Origin: an uncultured Tessaracoccus sp.
GTDB lineage: Bacteria; Actinomycetota; Actinomycetes; Propionibacteriales; Propionibacteriaceae
Reading direction: 5' to 3'
NCBI RefSeq assembly: GCF_947255005.1
Contig: NZ_CAMYFI010000080.1
Coordinates: forward strand, 1 to 8,281
Length of the DNA stretch: 8,281 nucleotides
A program made the position numbers and the translations under genes. Below the pieces are notes generated by a model. That model saw only the letters and a program-made list of their open reading frames with translations. It was not told the origin of the DNA and did no database searches. Numbering within the stretch: position 1 is the first letter of the stretch; each line of letters starts with the position of its first letter. Shown piece by piece: positions 1 to 5,507 of this stretch.

Positions 1-742
1 CGATGATCAGGTCGCCTTCCCAATGCCCTGGCACGACTCGTTCGAGTGCTTCTGCTGGGCGATCCCAAATTGAGACCATCTCTGGCAGCCTGCTTCGACG
101 CTGACCCGCTTTACGCTGCGGACGTCGCATCGTTCTCCCCGTACGGGTTAACGCTTTCAGCTCACGCTTCAACCCGCCTCTGGCTTGCAGATAGATGCTG
201 CGATAGATCGTTTCGTGACACACCTGAAGATCCTCTCGATCAGGGAAATCCCTACGCAACCGACCCGAAATCTGCTCAGGTGAATGCTTCTTATCGAGGC
301 CTTGCTGCACCAACAGACGCAACTCCTGGTTGTCGAGAATCTTTGACGGTTTCGGGCGACGACGCCTCTCCCACGCGATCCGATGCGCAGCCCTGGGCCG
401 ATACTGACTCGGCGCCGTCACAGAGGCCCCTACACGCCGCAGCTCACGAGAGATCGTCGATGGGCTGCGATCCAGCGCACGCGCGATCGCACGCACCCCT
501 TTACCCTCAACCAGCAACTCCTTGATCCGGCAACGCTCCTCAAAACTCAACAGCCGTTCCAGATTCTTCCACGGCCTCGGCGCTAACCCACCACACCGAG
601 CCGCATACTTCGCAGCCCCACGCTCAGACAACCCAACCTCGGCACCCAACAACTCATCAGTCAATCCCATCCGGCGAGCCTGCCAGAACCGCTCCACCAG
701 CACCGGCGAAACCATCTCAAACAACACACCACGAACAGCCAC
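1..742 (-). CDS. IS30-family transposase, C-terminal part beyond window
   Basis: Reading the minus strand from the GTG at 742 gives an unbroken frame of 247 codons to the window edge. An SD-like GGGAGT lies at 754-749, 6 nt before the GTG. Residues about 20-50 form a first helix-turn-helix-like segment (FWQARRMGLTDELLGAEVG). Residues about 79-103 form a classic second HTH (GVRAIARALDRSPSTISREL). After these come a CHETIYRSIYLQA segment (around residues 183-195) and then VVPGHWEGDLII, whose aspartate (about residue 244) is the first acidic residue of the DDE catalytic triad. This layout, two N-terminal HTHs followed by the HWEGD motif, is that of IS30-family transposases, which cut and join DNA at the element's inverted repeats. 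I see no stop or frameshift, so the visible part looks intact. The remaining triad residues and the other element end lie left of position 1, so activity cannot be judged. Confidence 0.93.
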   Translation of the reverse strand, partial: MAVRGVLFEMVSPVLVERFWQARRMGLTDELLGAEVGLSERGAAKYAARCGGLAPRPWKNLERLLSFEERCRIKELLVEGKGVRAIARALDRSPSTISRELRRVGASVTAPSQYRPRAAHRIAWERRRRPKPSKILDNQELRLLVQQGLDKKHSPEQISGRLRRDFPDREDLQVCHETIYRSIYLQARGGLKRELKALTRTGRTMRRPQRKAGQRRSRLPEMVSIWDRPAEALERVVPGHWEGDLII

Positions 743-763
743 AACAACACTCCCAATACAAAT

Positions 764-775
764 CAGGTGTTGCAC
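764..775 (-). repeat. Putative terminal inverted repeat of the IS30-type element
   Basis: The segment CAGGTGTTGCAC (plus strand) lies 22 bp upstream of the transposase GTG and points into the element. The identical 12-mer in inverse orientation (GTGCAACACCTG) occurs at 932-943 next to the tRNA gene. Its role as the terminal repeat is inferred from position and from resemblance to IS30-family termini. The opposite end is not in the window to confirm it. Confidence 0.5.
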
Positions 776-782
776 CCCCCCC

Positions 783-880
783 AGAACCCGCGGCGGATCA
801 AGTGTCACCTGCCTCTGGCACCCCGTCAGGCACCTGTAACCTGTGCGGCTCAGTCGCGGATCTTGTGTCAGATGCCTGAT
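783..880. other. Non-coding stretch with degenerate repeats between IS end and tRNA promoter
   Basis: No convincing gene lies here. Two 22-bp blocks at 793-814 and 856-877 agree at 18 of 22 positions; both start GCGGATC, share GTGTCA in the middle and end TGCCT. A third segment, CGTCAGGCACCTGTAAC at 825-841, resembles the reverse complement of the second block (about 12 of 17 positions). The stretch could be remnants of mobile DNA or a REP-like intergenic repeat family. Confidence 0.45.
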
Positions 881-910
881 TTGGTTGGGCAACGAAAGGG
901 CTGCTAGAGT
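881..910 (+). promoter_or_regulatory. Promoter of the tRNA-Leu gene
   Basis: TTGGTT (881-886) and TAGAGT (905-910) are separated by 18 bp. TAGAGT is a good actinobacterial sigma-70-type -10 element. Transcription would start near 917, giving a 5' leader of about 26 nt before the mature tRNA. Confidence 0.55.
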
Positions 911-931
911 TCCTACTCGCGCTCCCCTTGA

Positions 932-943
932 GTGCAACACCTG
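932..943 (+). repeat. IS-end-like 12-mer abutting the tRNA 5' end
   Basis: GTGCAACACCTG here is a perfect inverted copy of the putative IS30-element terminus at 764-775. Its last base is the first base of the tRNA acceptor stem. The match does not extend on either side. Confidence 0.6.
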
Positions 944-1028
944 TCCGGGTGGCGGAATTGGTAGACGCGCTAGCTTGAGGTGCTAGTGGCCGCTTTAGGC
1001 TGTGGAGGTTCAAGTCCTCTCTCGGACA
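943..1028 (+). tRNA. tRNA-Leu (anticodon GAG)
   Basis: The gene folds as a class II tRNA. The acceptor stem is GTCCGGG (943-949) with CTCGGAC (1021-1027) including one G-T pair, and the discriminator is A1028. The D-arm region GGCGGAATTGGTAGACGC is typical of leucine tRNAs. The anticodon stem is CTAGC/GCTAG around loop TTGAGGT, which puts GAG at positions 34-36 and so reads CUC/CUU. A variable arm and a T arm (GGAGG TTCAAGT CCTCT) follow. The 3' CCA is not encoded (CGA follows), so it must be added by nucleotidyltransferase. Length is 86 nt, normal for tRNA-Leu. Confidence 0.96.
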
Positions 1029-1036
1029 CGACACGA

Positions 1037-1078
1037 AACCCCGTCTGACTAGGCAATATAGTCAGGCGGGGTTCTTCA
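1037..1078 (+). terminator. Rho-independent terminator after tRNA-Leu
   Basis: CCCCGTCTGACTA (1039-1051) pairs with TAGTCAGGCGGGG (1059-1071), interrupted only by one mismatch or wobble, around a 7-nt loop. The stem extends by AA/TT to about 15 bp and a T-rich tail (TTCTTCATTT) follows. It lies 11 nt after the tRNA end and closes a single-gene transcription unit. Confidence 0.85.
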
Positions 1079-1152
1079 TTTGGGCCGTTCCCCCACATCT
1101 CCCCCCCACTTCCTTGTATAGGCCACAACGCCGTTCCCACGCGAACCGCCAA

Positions 1153-1200
1153 GATGGATCAAGTTCGTGGCTCGTCTACCCACCACCAACTTGATCTATC
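1153..1200. repeat. Long interrupted palindrome upstream of the rhomboid-like gene
   Basis: GATGGATCAAGTT (1153-1165) and AACTTGATCTATC (1188-1200) are inverted repeats matching at 12 of 13 positions. Inside the 22-nt spacer GTGG (1167-1170) can pair with CCAC (1179-1182), so the RNA could fold into a long two-part hairpin. No T-tract follows, so it is not an ordinary terminator. It lies 65 bp before the preferred ATG of the next gene and may be an operator or 5'-UTR structure. Confidence 0.6.
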
Positions 1201-1265
1201 TTGGGGCAACTCAGTTACTCGCGTTCGTCGTCGCCGGATTTTCCCGGGCATGCCAATCTAGTGAC

Positions 1266-2069
1266 ATGTACTGGTTCCGAATCGGCAAACTCGAGGTCAC
1301 CACGACGGTGTTCGTCGCGCTGGCTGCTGGCATGGGCAGCCTCGTCGCACTGTTCTCCAGATCGTTGACCGTATTCGGCGCGATGTTCTCCAGCGCTGTG
1401 ATGCGCGGTGAGGTCTGGCGCCTGGTCACGTGGCCGTTCGTCGAACCATTCAGCATCTGGGCAGTCCTCACGATCTTCTTCTTTTGGTACTTCGGCAACG
1501 CCATCGAAGACCAGCTCGGCAAACAGCGCATGGCCTCGTTCCTCGTCGGCCTCTGGGTGATCGTGTCGCTCGCCTACCTAGCAGCAGACCTCCTTCTCCC
1601 CGGCAGCGCGCCGTTGGCCGGGCTGGGTCTGATCCAGCTGCTCCTCATTCTCATCTTCATCGCTGAAGCACCGAACCGGATGTTCTTCTTCCGCATCCCC
1701 GCTTGGGTGTTCGGCGCCATCATCTTGGCGCTGCAACTGCTGCCGATGATCGCCGCGGGCAACCTCGGCGCGCTAACGGGGCTCGTGCTGAGCCTCTTCG
1801 GAGCCGCTGTCTGGGCGCGACGGTTCGGGCTCTTGACGCAGTTCACCTGGCTACCCGGCCCCCAGCGACGGCGACCCCGCAGCCGCGCGAAGCTCCGCGT
1901 CGTGGAAGCGAAACCTCCGAAGCCCAGCCCAGCAGAACGCAAGCAGCAGAACGCTGAGGCCAAACTCGACGCGCTCCTCGACAAGATCAACGCTTCCGGC
2001 ATGGATTCCCTGTCGAAATCAGAACTCGCTGAACTGCACAAATTGAGCAAGAACAGAAGACGGAGCTGA
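1266..2069 (+). CDS. Rhomboid-fold membrane protein lacking the catalytic dyad (pseudoprotease)
   Basis: The 267-residue product from ATG 1266 has about six hydrophobic segments: roughly 12-30, 62-80, 89-111, 115-135, 140-164 and 167-184. A GEVWRLVTWPFV motif (48-59) and FFFWYFGNAIEDQLG (71-85) are hallmarks of rhomboid TM1-TM2. Where active rhomboids carry GxSG with the nucleophilic serine, this protein reads GLGL (119-122). Where the second catalytic residue, a histidine, is expected in the last TM helix, it reads AAGNLGALTG (163-172). I infer it cannot cleave substrates and may bind or chaperone membrane proteins instead. The basic, Pro-rich linker (about 192-232) and the tail AKLDALLDKINASGMDSLSK resemble the small C-terminal domain (DUF6576-like) of many bacterial rhomboid proteins. 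An upstream in-frame GTG at 1167 would add 33 residues but lies inside the palindrome loop. Neither start has a good SD. Confidence 0.8.
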   Translation: MYWFRIGKLEVTTTVFVALAAGMGSLVALFSRSLTVFGAMFSSAVMRGEVWRLVTWPFVEPFSIWAVLTIFFFWYFGNAIEDQLGKQRMASFLVGLWVIVSLAYLAADLLLPGSAPLAGLGLIQLLLILIFIAEAPNRMFFFRIPAWVFGAIILALQLLPMIAAGNLGALTGLVLSLFGAAVWARRFGLLTQFTWLPGPQRRRPRSRAKLRVVEAKPPKPSPAERKQQNAEAKLDALLDKINASGMDSLSKSELAELHKLSKNRRRS

Positions 2070-2079
2070 CTCCCGACGG

Positions 2080-3288
2080 TCAGTCGCCCGCGGCCAGTTC
2101 GTCGTCGCGGGCCGGCAGCAACGCCAGGGCAGCGCCAATAGCGACGGCTTCCAGCACACACAACGCGACGATGAACCCGCCCCAGCCAGCTCCCGCCAGC
2201 ACCAACCCGCTCGCGTATCCGACGACGGACGAGCCCGTGTAGTAGGCCAGGGTGTAGAACGACGATGCCTGCGCCGCTGACCTGTGAGCCAGCGCTGGCA
2301 CCCAGCCGTTCGCTACCGCGTGTGCCGCGAAGAATCCGATGGTGAACAGCACGAGCCCGACGATAATGATCGGCAGTGACACGACGAGAGTCAACAGCGC
2401 ACCGCACAGCATGACCGCCGTCGACGCAACGAGCACCCGACGTCGCCCCCACTGCGCCGCGAGTTTCCCAGCCTTCGACGACGACCAGCTGCCAAACAGA
2501 TACGCGAGGAAGAGCAGCGACACCCACGCAGGAGACAGATTGAACGGCTCCTGGCCGAGGTGAAACCCCAAGTAGTTGTACATTGCGACGAAGGTGCCCA
2601 TCAGCAGGAACGCTTCGGCGTAGAGCACCAGCAGGCGTCGGTCGGTGAGGGTTCCGAGGATGCGCCTGGTGATCGCCCCCATCCGGATCGGCTGCGCTAC
2701 GAAATTGCGTTGCCGAGGGCACATGACGATGAAGACCACCGTGGCGAGCACCGCCATGCACGTGACTGACAGCACGCCGATGCGCCAGCCGCACAGCTCC
2801 CCCATCGGCGCTGCGATGATGCGCCCCGACAACCCACCGATGCTCGTTCCCGAAATGTATGTGGCGGAGGCGAGCGTCGCGTGTGATCGGTGGACCTCCT
2901 CCGAGAGATAGGCCATCGCGACGGCCGGGATGCCACCCAGCGCGGCGCCCTCGCAGAAGCGGATGGCCACCAGCAGCTGAAACGACGGAGCGAAGATGCT
3001 TGTCAGCGCGAATACCGTCGCGGCGATAATGGCGACGATCATGGTGTGCCTGCGCCCGAACCGGTCGGACACGGCCGACCACACCACCACCGACGACGCG
3101 AGCCCTAACGTTGCCGCAGACACCGCCAGCGCGGACTGGGCAGGGGTCACGCCCAAATCGGCCTGCACGAGCGGCAGCACGCCCTGCACCGAGTAGAGCT
3201 GCGCGAACGTCGCAATCCCGGCGCAGAACAGCGAGATGAGCACCCGACGGTAACCCTCGCTGCCCCGCTCGTAGCCGGCTGCTTCCAC
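2080..3288 (-). CDS. YnfM-like major facilitator superfamily transporter
   Basis: This 402-residue, 12-TM inner-membrane transporter closely follows E. coli YnfM in landmark motifs: GIATFAQLYSVQGVLPL in TM1, SDRFGRRHTM (MFS motif A, about 73-82), GIPAVAMAYLSEEVHRS, SGTSIGGLSGRIIAAP, AEAFLLMGTFVAMYNYLGF, GSWSSSKAGKL and GFFAAHAVANGWVP. The family exports small molecules by proton antiport, and the substrate is unknown. I prefer GTG 3288 as start, because GGAGG lies 5 nt upstream. An in-frame TTG at 3300 has its SD too close. The gene converges on the rhomboid-like gene with only 10 bp between stops, and diverges from the VIT-family gene across a region with DtxR/IdeR-like boxes. That context makes a siderophore, metal-chelate or metal-stress exporter possible, but this is inference. 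Confidence 0.9.
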   Translation of the reverse strand: MEAAGYERGSEGYRRVLISLFCAGIATFAQLYSVQGVLPLVQADLGVTPAQSALAVSAATLGLASSVVVWSAVSDRFGRRHTMIVAIIAATVFALTSIFAPSFQLLVAIRFCEGAALGGIPAVAMAYLSEEVHRSHATLASATYISGTSIGGLSGRIIAAPMGELCGWRIGVLSVTCMAVLATVVFIVMCPRQRNFVAQPIRMGAITRRILGTLTDRRLLVLYAEAFLLMGTFVAMYNYLGFHLGQEPFNLSPAWVSLLFLAYLFGSWSSSKAGKLAAQWGRRRVLVASTAVMLCGALLTLVVSLPIIIVGLVLFTIGFFAAHAVANGWVPALAHRSAAQASSFYTLAYYTGSSVVGYASGLVLAGAGWGGFIVALCVLEAVAIGAALALLPARDDELAAGD

Positions 3289-3347
3289 CGTCGCCTCCAA
3301 TCTCCTCTATCAGTCATACACCCAGGCCAACCCAGCCAAGGAGATCG

Positions 3348-3386
3348 TTAGGGTAGCTTCACCTTGCACAGGCTTGCCTTCCCTTG
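3348..3386. promoter_or_regulatory. Two tandem DtxR/IdeR-like operator boxes
   Basis: TTAGGGTAGCTTCACCTTG (3348-3366) matches the 19-bp DtxR/IdeR consensus TTAGGTTAGCCTAACCTAA at 14 positions. A second, weaker copy, ACAGGCTTGCCTTCCCTTG (3368-3386), matches at 11 positions and lies exactly 20 bp (two helical turns) downstream. DtxR-family regulators bind such sites when loaded with Fe(II), or Mn(II) for MntR-like members. The boxes sit between two divergent transporter genes, one of which is a VIT1/CCC1-type iron/manganese transporter. Relative to the inferred VIT start the boxes lie upstream of the -35 zone, which would suit activation as well as repression. Confidence 0.6.
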
Positions 3387-3397
3387 CTGGCAAGGGA
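3380..3397. promoter_or_regulatory. 18-bp palindrome, possible operator
   Basis: TCCCTTGCTGGCAAGGGA has two perfect 8-bp arms around a 2-bp centre. It partly overlaps the second DtxR-like box and lies where the -35 element of the VIT gene would be. It resembles a dimeric-repressor operator; the regulator is unknown. Confidence 0.45.
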
Positions 3398-3410
3398 CGA
3401 TGCCAATGCA

Positions 3411-3416
3411 TACGGT
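3411..3416 (+). promoter_or_regulatory. Candidate -10 element for a leaderless VIT-family mRNA
   Basis: TACGGT (TANNNT pattern) ends 6 nt before ATG 3423. This is the spacing seen for leaderless transcripts in actinobacteria, where transcription begins at the start codon. A weak GGTGA (3414-3418) could alternatively act as SD if transcription starts further upstream. Confidence 0.4.
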
Positions 3417-3422
3417 GAAATC

Positions 3423-4145
3423 ATGACCGTGCTGGATTTACCCGAAGCACCTGCAGAGGAGTCCGCTGCGGGTGCACAGAAACTCAACTGGCTGCGAGCC
3501 GGCATCCTCGGTGCCAACGACGGCATCGTGTCGACGGCGGCCGTCGTCGTGGGCGTCGCGGGCGCGACGTCGGCGCTCGGACCGCTCATCGCTGCCGGCG
3601 TGGCAGCGGTGGCTGGCGGCGCGATTTCCATGGCCCTCGGCGAGTATGTCTCGGTGTCATCGTCATCCGACGCCCAGCGCAGCCTCATCACCAAGGAACG
3701 TCACACCCTGGCGACTAACCCTGAACGGCAGCTGCAGCATCTCGCCCGCGCGTATGAGCGCAAGGGGCTCTCTCCCGCCACCGCTGAGCGCGTCGCCCAC
3801 GAGCTGAGCGCCAACGACCCCATCGCCGCCTACCTCGAAGCCGAGCACCACCTCACCGACGAAGATGTGGTGAGCCCCTGGCATGCCGCGTTCGCGTCCT
3901 TCGCTGCGTTCCTGCTCGGCGCACTGCTGCCGTTCCTCGTCGCGATTCTCGTGCCGATCCCTGCGAAGGTGCCCGCGATCTTCGCGTCGGTGCTCGTAGC
4001 CCTCGCCGCCACCGGCTACACCGGGGCGCGCCTGGGCGAGGCAGATCCCTTGCGCGCCACGGCGCGCGTCGTGCTGGGCGGCGCGCTCGCGCTCACCGCA
4101 ACCTTCCTCATCGGGTGGTTGCTCGGCGCTCAGGGCGTCGTGTAA
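3423..4145 (+). CDS. VIT1/CCC1-family iron/manganese transporter
   Basis: The 240-residue protein starts a conserved core with LNWLRAGILGANDGIVSTA (21-39), the TM1 signature of the VIT family. TM2 contains GGAISMALGEYVSVSS (65-80). By analogy with plant VIT1, Asp33, Met70 and Glu74 are probable metal-pathway residues. A cytoplasmic, charged helical segment (about 83-150, with an AEHHL region) matches the metal-binding domain between TM2 and TM3. Three hydrophobic segments (about 155-180, 182-205 and 215-238) complete five TMs. Such proteins move Fe(II) or Mn(II) out of the cytoplasm, usually by H+ antiport. In bacteria, which lack vacuoles, that means export and protection against metal excess. 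The DtxR/IdeR-like boxes upstream support metal regulation. An upstream in-frame TTG at 3384 is less likely because it falls inside the palindrome and has no SD. Confidence 0.92.
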   Translation: MTVLDLPEAPAEESAAGAQKLNWLRAGILGANDGIVSTAAVVVGVAGATSALGPLIAAGVAAVAGGAISMALGEYVSVSSSSDAQRSLITKERHTLATNPERQLQHLARAYERKGLSPATAERVAHELSANDPIAAYLEAEHHLTDEDVVSPWHAAFASFAAFLLGALLPFLVAILVPIPAKVPAIFASVLVALAATGYTGARLGEADPLRATARVVLGGALALTATFLIGWLLGAQGVV

Positions 4146-4167
4146 ATGCTGTTCCCGACGTGTCCCC

Positions 4168-5388
4168 TCACCCTCCCGTTTTCGGGGCTTTGCGGGGCCG
4201 AGAGCGCCCGACAAAGATCGCGGCGACCAACGCCAGCGCCCCCGCGCACAGCACCGGAATAAACCCTTGCCACAGCACGTCGCTCAGCTGCCCAGCCGCC
4301 GCAGCTCCAATCGAAACACCCAGTGTCAGGCACATGGAGAGCATGGTCATGGAGGACGCCACCCTCGATCGCGGTGCGACTTCTTCGGCGCGGGCGAACC
4401 CTGTCACGAGCACGACGCCGATGCCGACACCCATGAAAATCGCGATGACGAGCGCCGGCCACAACGTGGGCAGCAGCGCAAACCCGACGCCAGCCAGCAG
4501 CAGCCCCACAGCGCCGAAGGCGAGGCGCATTCGCAAGGTGACGCGGTCTGGCAGCCTCGGGGTGAACACCGACGAGCAAGCGCTGCCGATGCCGACCGCT
4601 CCGTAGACGATGCCGGTGAGGTGGCTGGTGCCGCGGGCGTTGTTGACCGCTGTGAGCGCGGTCTGCGTCGCACCGAAGGTCACCCCCACGGACAGCAGCA
4701 CGATCATGGGCGGCAGTAGTACACCCATGGGCAGCCGTTCGGCGGGCGCTGTGCTGGCGCGGCTCGACCCGTGGTCCCAGTCCGCCCGCGACGACCACAG
4801 ATACAGGCAGAACACACCCTGCCCCACAACGATGATGCCCATGAGCACGCGAATCGCGAGGTCAGGCCCAAGCCCTGCCACTAGTGTGCTCGCCGCTACT
4901 GGCCCGATGATGAAGCTCATCTCGTCGACGGCGCCCTCGTACCCGAGCGCTTGCCGGACGAGCTGCGGATTGCCGTAGCGGCGCCCCAAATGCGACCAGC
5001 GTGAGCGCACGATCGGCCCCAGCTGCGGGTTGGCGAGCCCGCACACAGCAGCGAGCGCGAGGAGCACCGTCGAGGGAAGGTCGCCAGCCACCAACGCTGG
5101 CGTCACTGTGGCAATGGCGATGAGCCCACCCAGCTGCACCACGGTTGCCGAAGTCACCACTGGCAGCGGGCCGAAGGCGTCGACGAGGCGCCCCATGAGC
5201 GTCGCGCTGATGGCGGTGCCGAGGCCGACAGCAGCCACGGTAAGGCCGCCGAGTCGGAGGCCCAAACCGACCTGCGCGACGTACATCAGCAGCCCGAGCT
5301 GCACCATCGCCGGTGGCAGTCGCCCAATCGACGAGGTGATCAGAAACGGCCACCCGCCGTGCTGCACGAGCGAGGCATTGGAGCCCAT
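4168..5388 (-). CDS. Major facilitator superfamily permease of unknown substrate
   Basis: A 406-residue protein with about 12 hydrophobic segments and no extra domain. The loop after TM2 reads MGRLVDAFGPLPVV (about 65-78), a degenerate MFS motif A in which the usual D-R/K-x-G-R-R/K is lost. The N-terminal half holds the stretch NPQLGPIVRSRWSHL, and GYEGAVDEMSFIIGPV lies in the middle, both seen in actinobacterial MFS permeases that are often annotated only as MFS transporter. The start ATG 5388 is well supported: GGAGGA lies 7 nt upstream. An in-frame upstream ATG at 5445 lacks this. The stop faces the VIT gene stop across 22 bp. A possible -10, TACTAT, lies at 5411-5406 on the minus strand. 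The substrate cannot be inferred. Confidence 0.88.
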   Translation of the reverse strand: MGSNASLVQHGGWPFLITSSIGRLPPAMVQLGLLMYVAQVGLGLRLGGLTVAAVGLGTAISATLMGRLVDAFGPLPVVTSATVVQLGGLIAIATVTPALVAGDLPSTVLLALAAVCGLANPQLGPIVRSRWSHLGRRYGNPQLVRQALGYEGAVDEMSFIIGPVAASTLVAGLGPDLAIRVLMGIIVVGQGVFCLYLWSSRADWDHGSSRASTAPAERLPMGVLLPPMIVLLSVGVTFGATQTALTAVNNARGTSHLTGIVYGAVGIGSACSSVFTPRLPDRVTLRMRLAFGAVGLLLAGVGFALLPTLWPALVIAIFMGVGIGVVLVTGFARAEEVAPRSRVASSMTMLSMCLTLGVSIGAAAAGQLSDVLWQGFIPVLCAGALALVAAIFVGRSRPRKAPKTGG

Positions 5389-5405
5389 AGTTCGATCCTC
5401 CGGGA

Positions 5406-5411
5406 ATAGTA
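5406..5411 (-). promoter_or_regulatory. Candidate -10 element for the second MFS gene
   Basis: On the minus strand TACTAT lies 17 nt upstream of the start codon, just before the SD GGAGGA. No clear -35 is seen. A second candidate, TAGACT, occurs at 5470-5465. The 119-bp gap to the lipoprotein gene holds no obvious terminator hairpin, so some read-through from that gene is possible. Confidence 0.3.
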
Positions 5412-5507
5412 TTCGCGCCGCAAATCCCACCTCACTTTGCGGCATGCTTCCCGTAAACGCCCACAGTCTAACCCTCTCGACGGGGCCGTACGAATTGCCG
5501 CGCGTGC

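Larger units (their letters stand above)
1..782 (-). mobile_element. IS30-family insertion sequence, partial (transposase-proximal end)
   Basis: The transposase gene and the sequence just upstream of its start define the 5' end of an IS30-type element. On the minus strand the end reads GTGCAACACCTG (775-764) and continues into an AT-richer stretch before the SD. GTGTTGCAC-like termini are familiar from IS30-family ends. The exact outer boundary is uncertain: a run of eight C residues at 775-782 immediately follows, and the partner end and target duplication are outside the window. Confidence 0.7.

Noticed and set aside
46..839. Plus-strand open frames at 46-525, 383-586 and 522-839
   Set aside because: They lie antisense to the IS30 transposase, whose minus-strand frame has unmistakable HTH and HWEGD motifs.
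798..1152. Minus-strand open frames across the tRNA (798-1034 and 970-1152)
   Set aside because: They run antisense through the tRNA-Leu gene and its terminator and have low-complexity translations.
1574..3082. 502-codon open frame on the minus strand
   Set aside because: It overlaps the rhomboid-like gene and the YnfM-like gene in a wrong frame, is extremely Arg-rich and lacks any recognisable domain. Both overlapped genes have clear family motifs.
4171..4198. Possible terminator CCCG-TTTT-CGGG near the end of the second MFS gene
   Set aside because: The stem is only 4-5 bp, lies inside the coding region and is not followed by a T-tract on either strand, so I do not call it a terminator.
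3663..4214. 183-codon minus-strand frame opposite the VIT gene
   Set aside because: The plus-strand frame has the VIT-family signature; the antisense frame is a charged shadow with no features.
4130..5353. Antisense and alternative-frame ORFs over the second MFS gene
   Set aside because: Typical GC-rich shadows (Arg/Ala/Pro-rich) of a well-supported 12-TM transporter frame.
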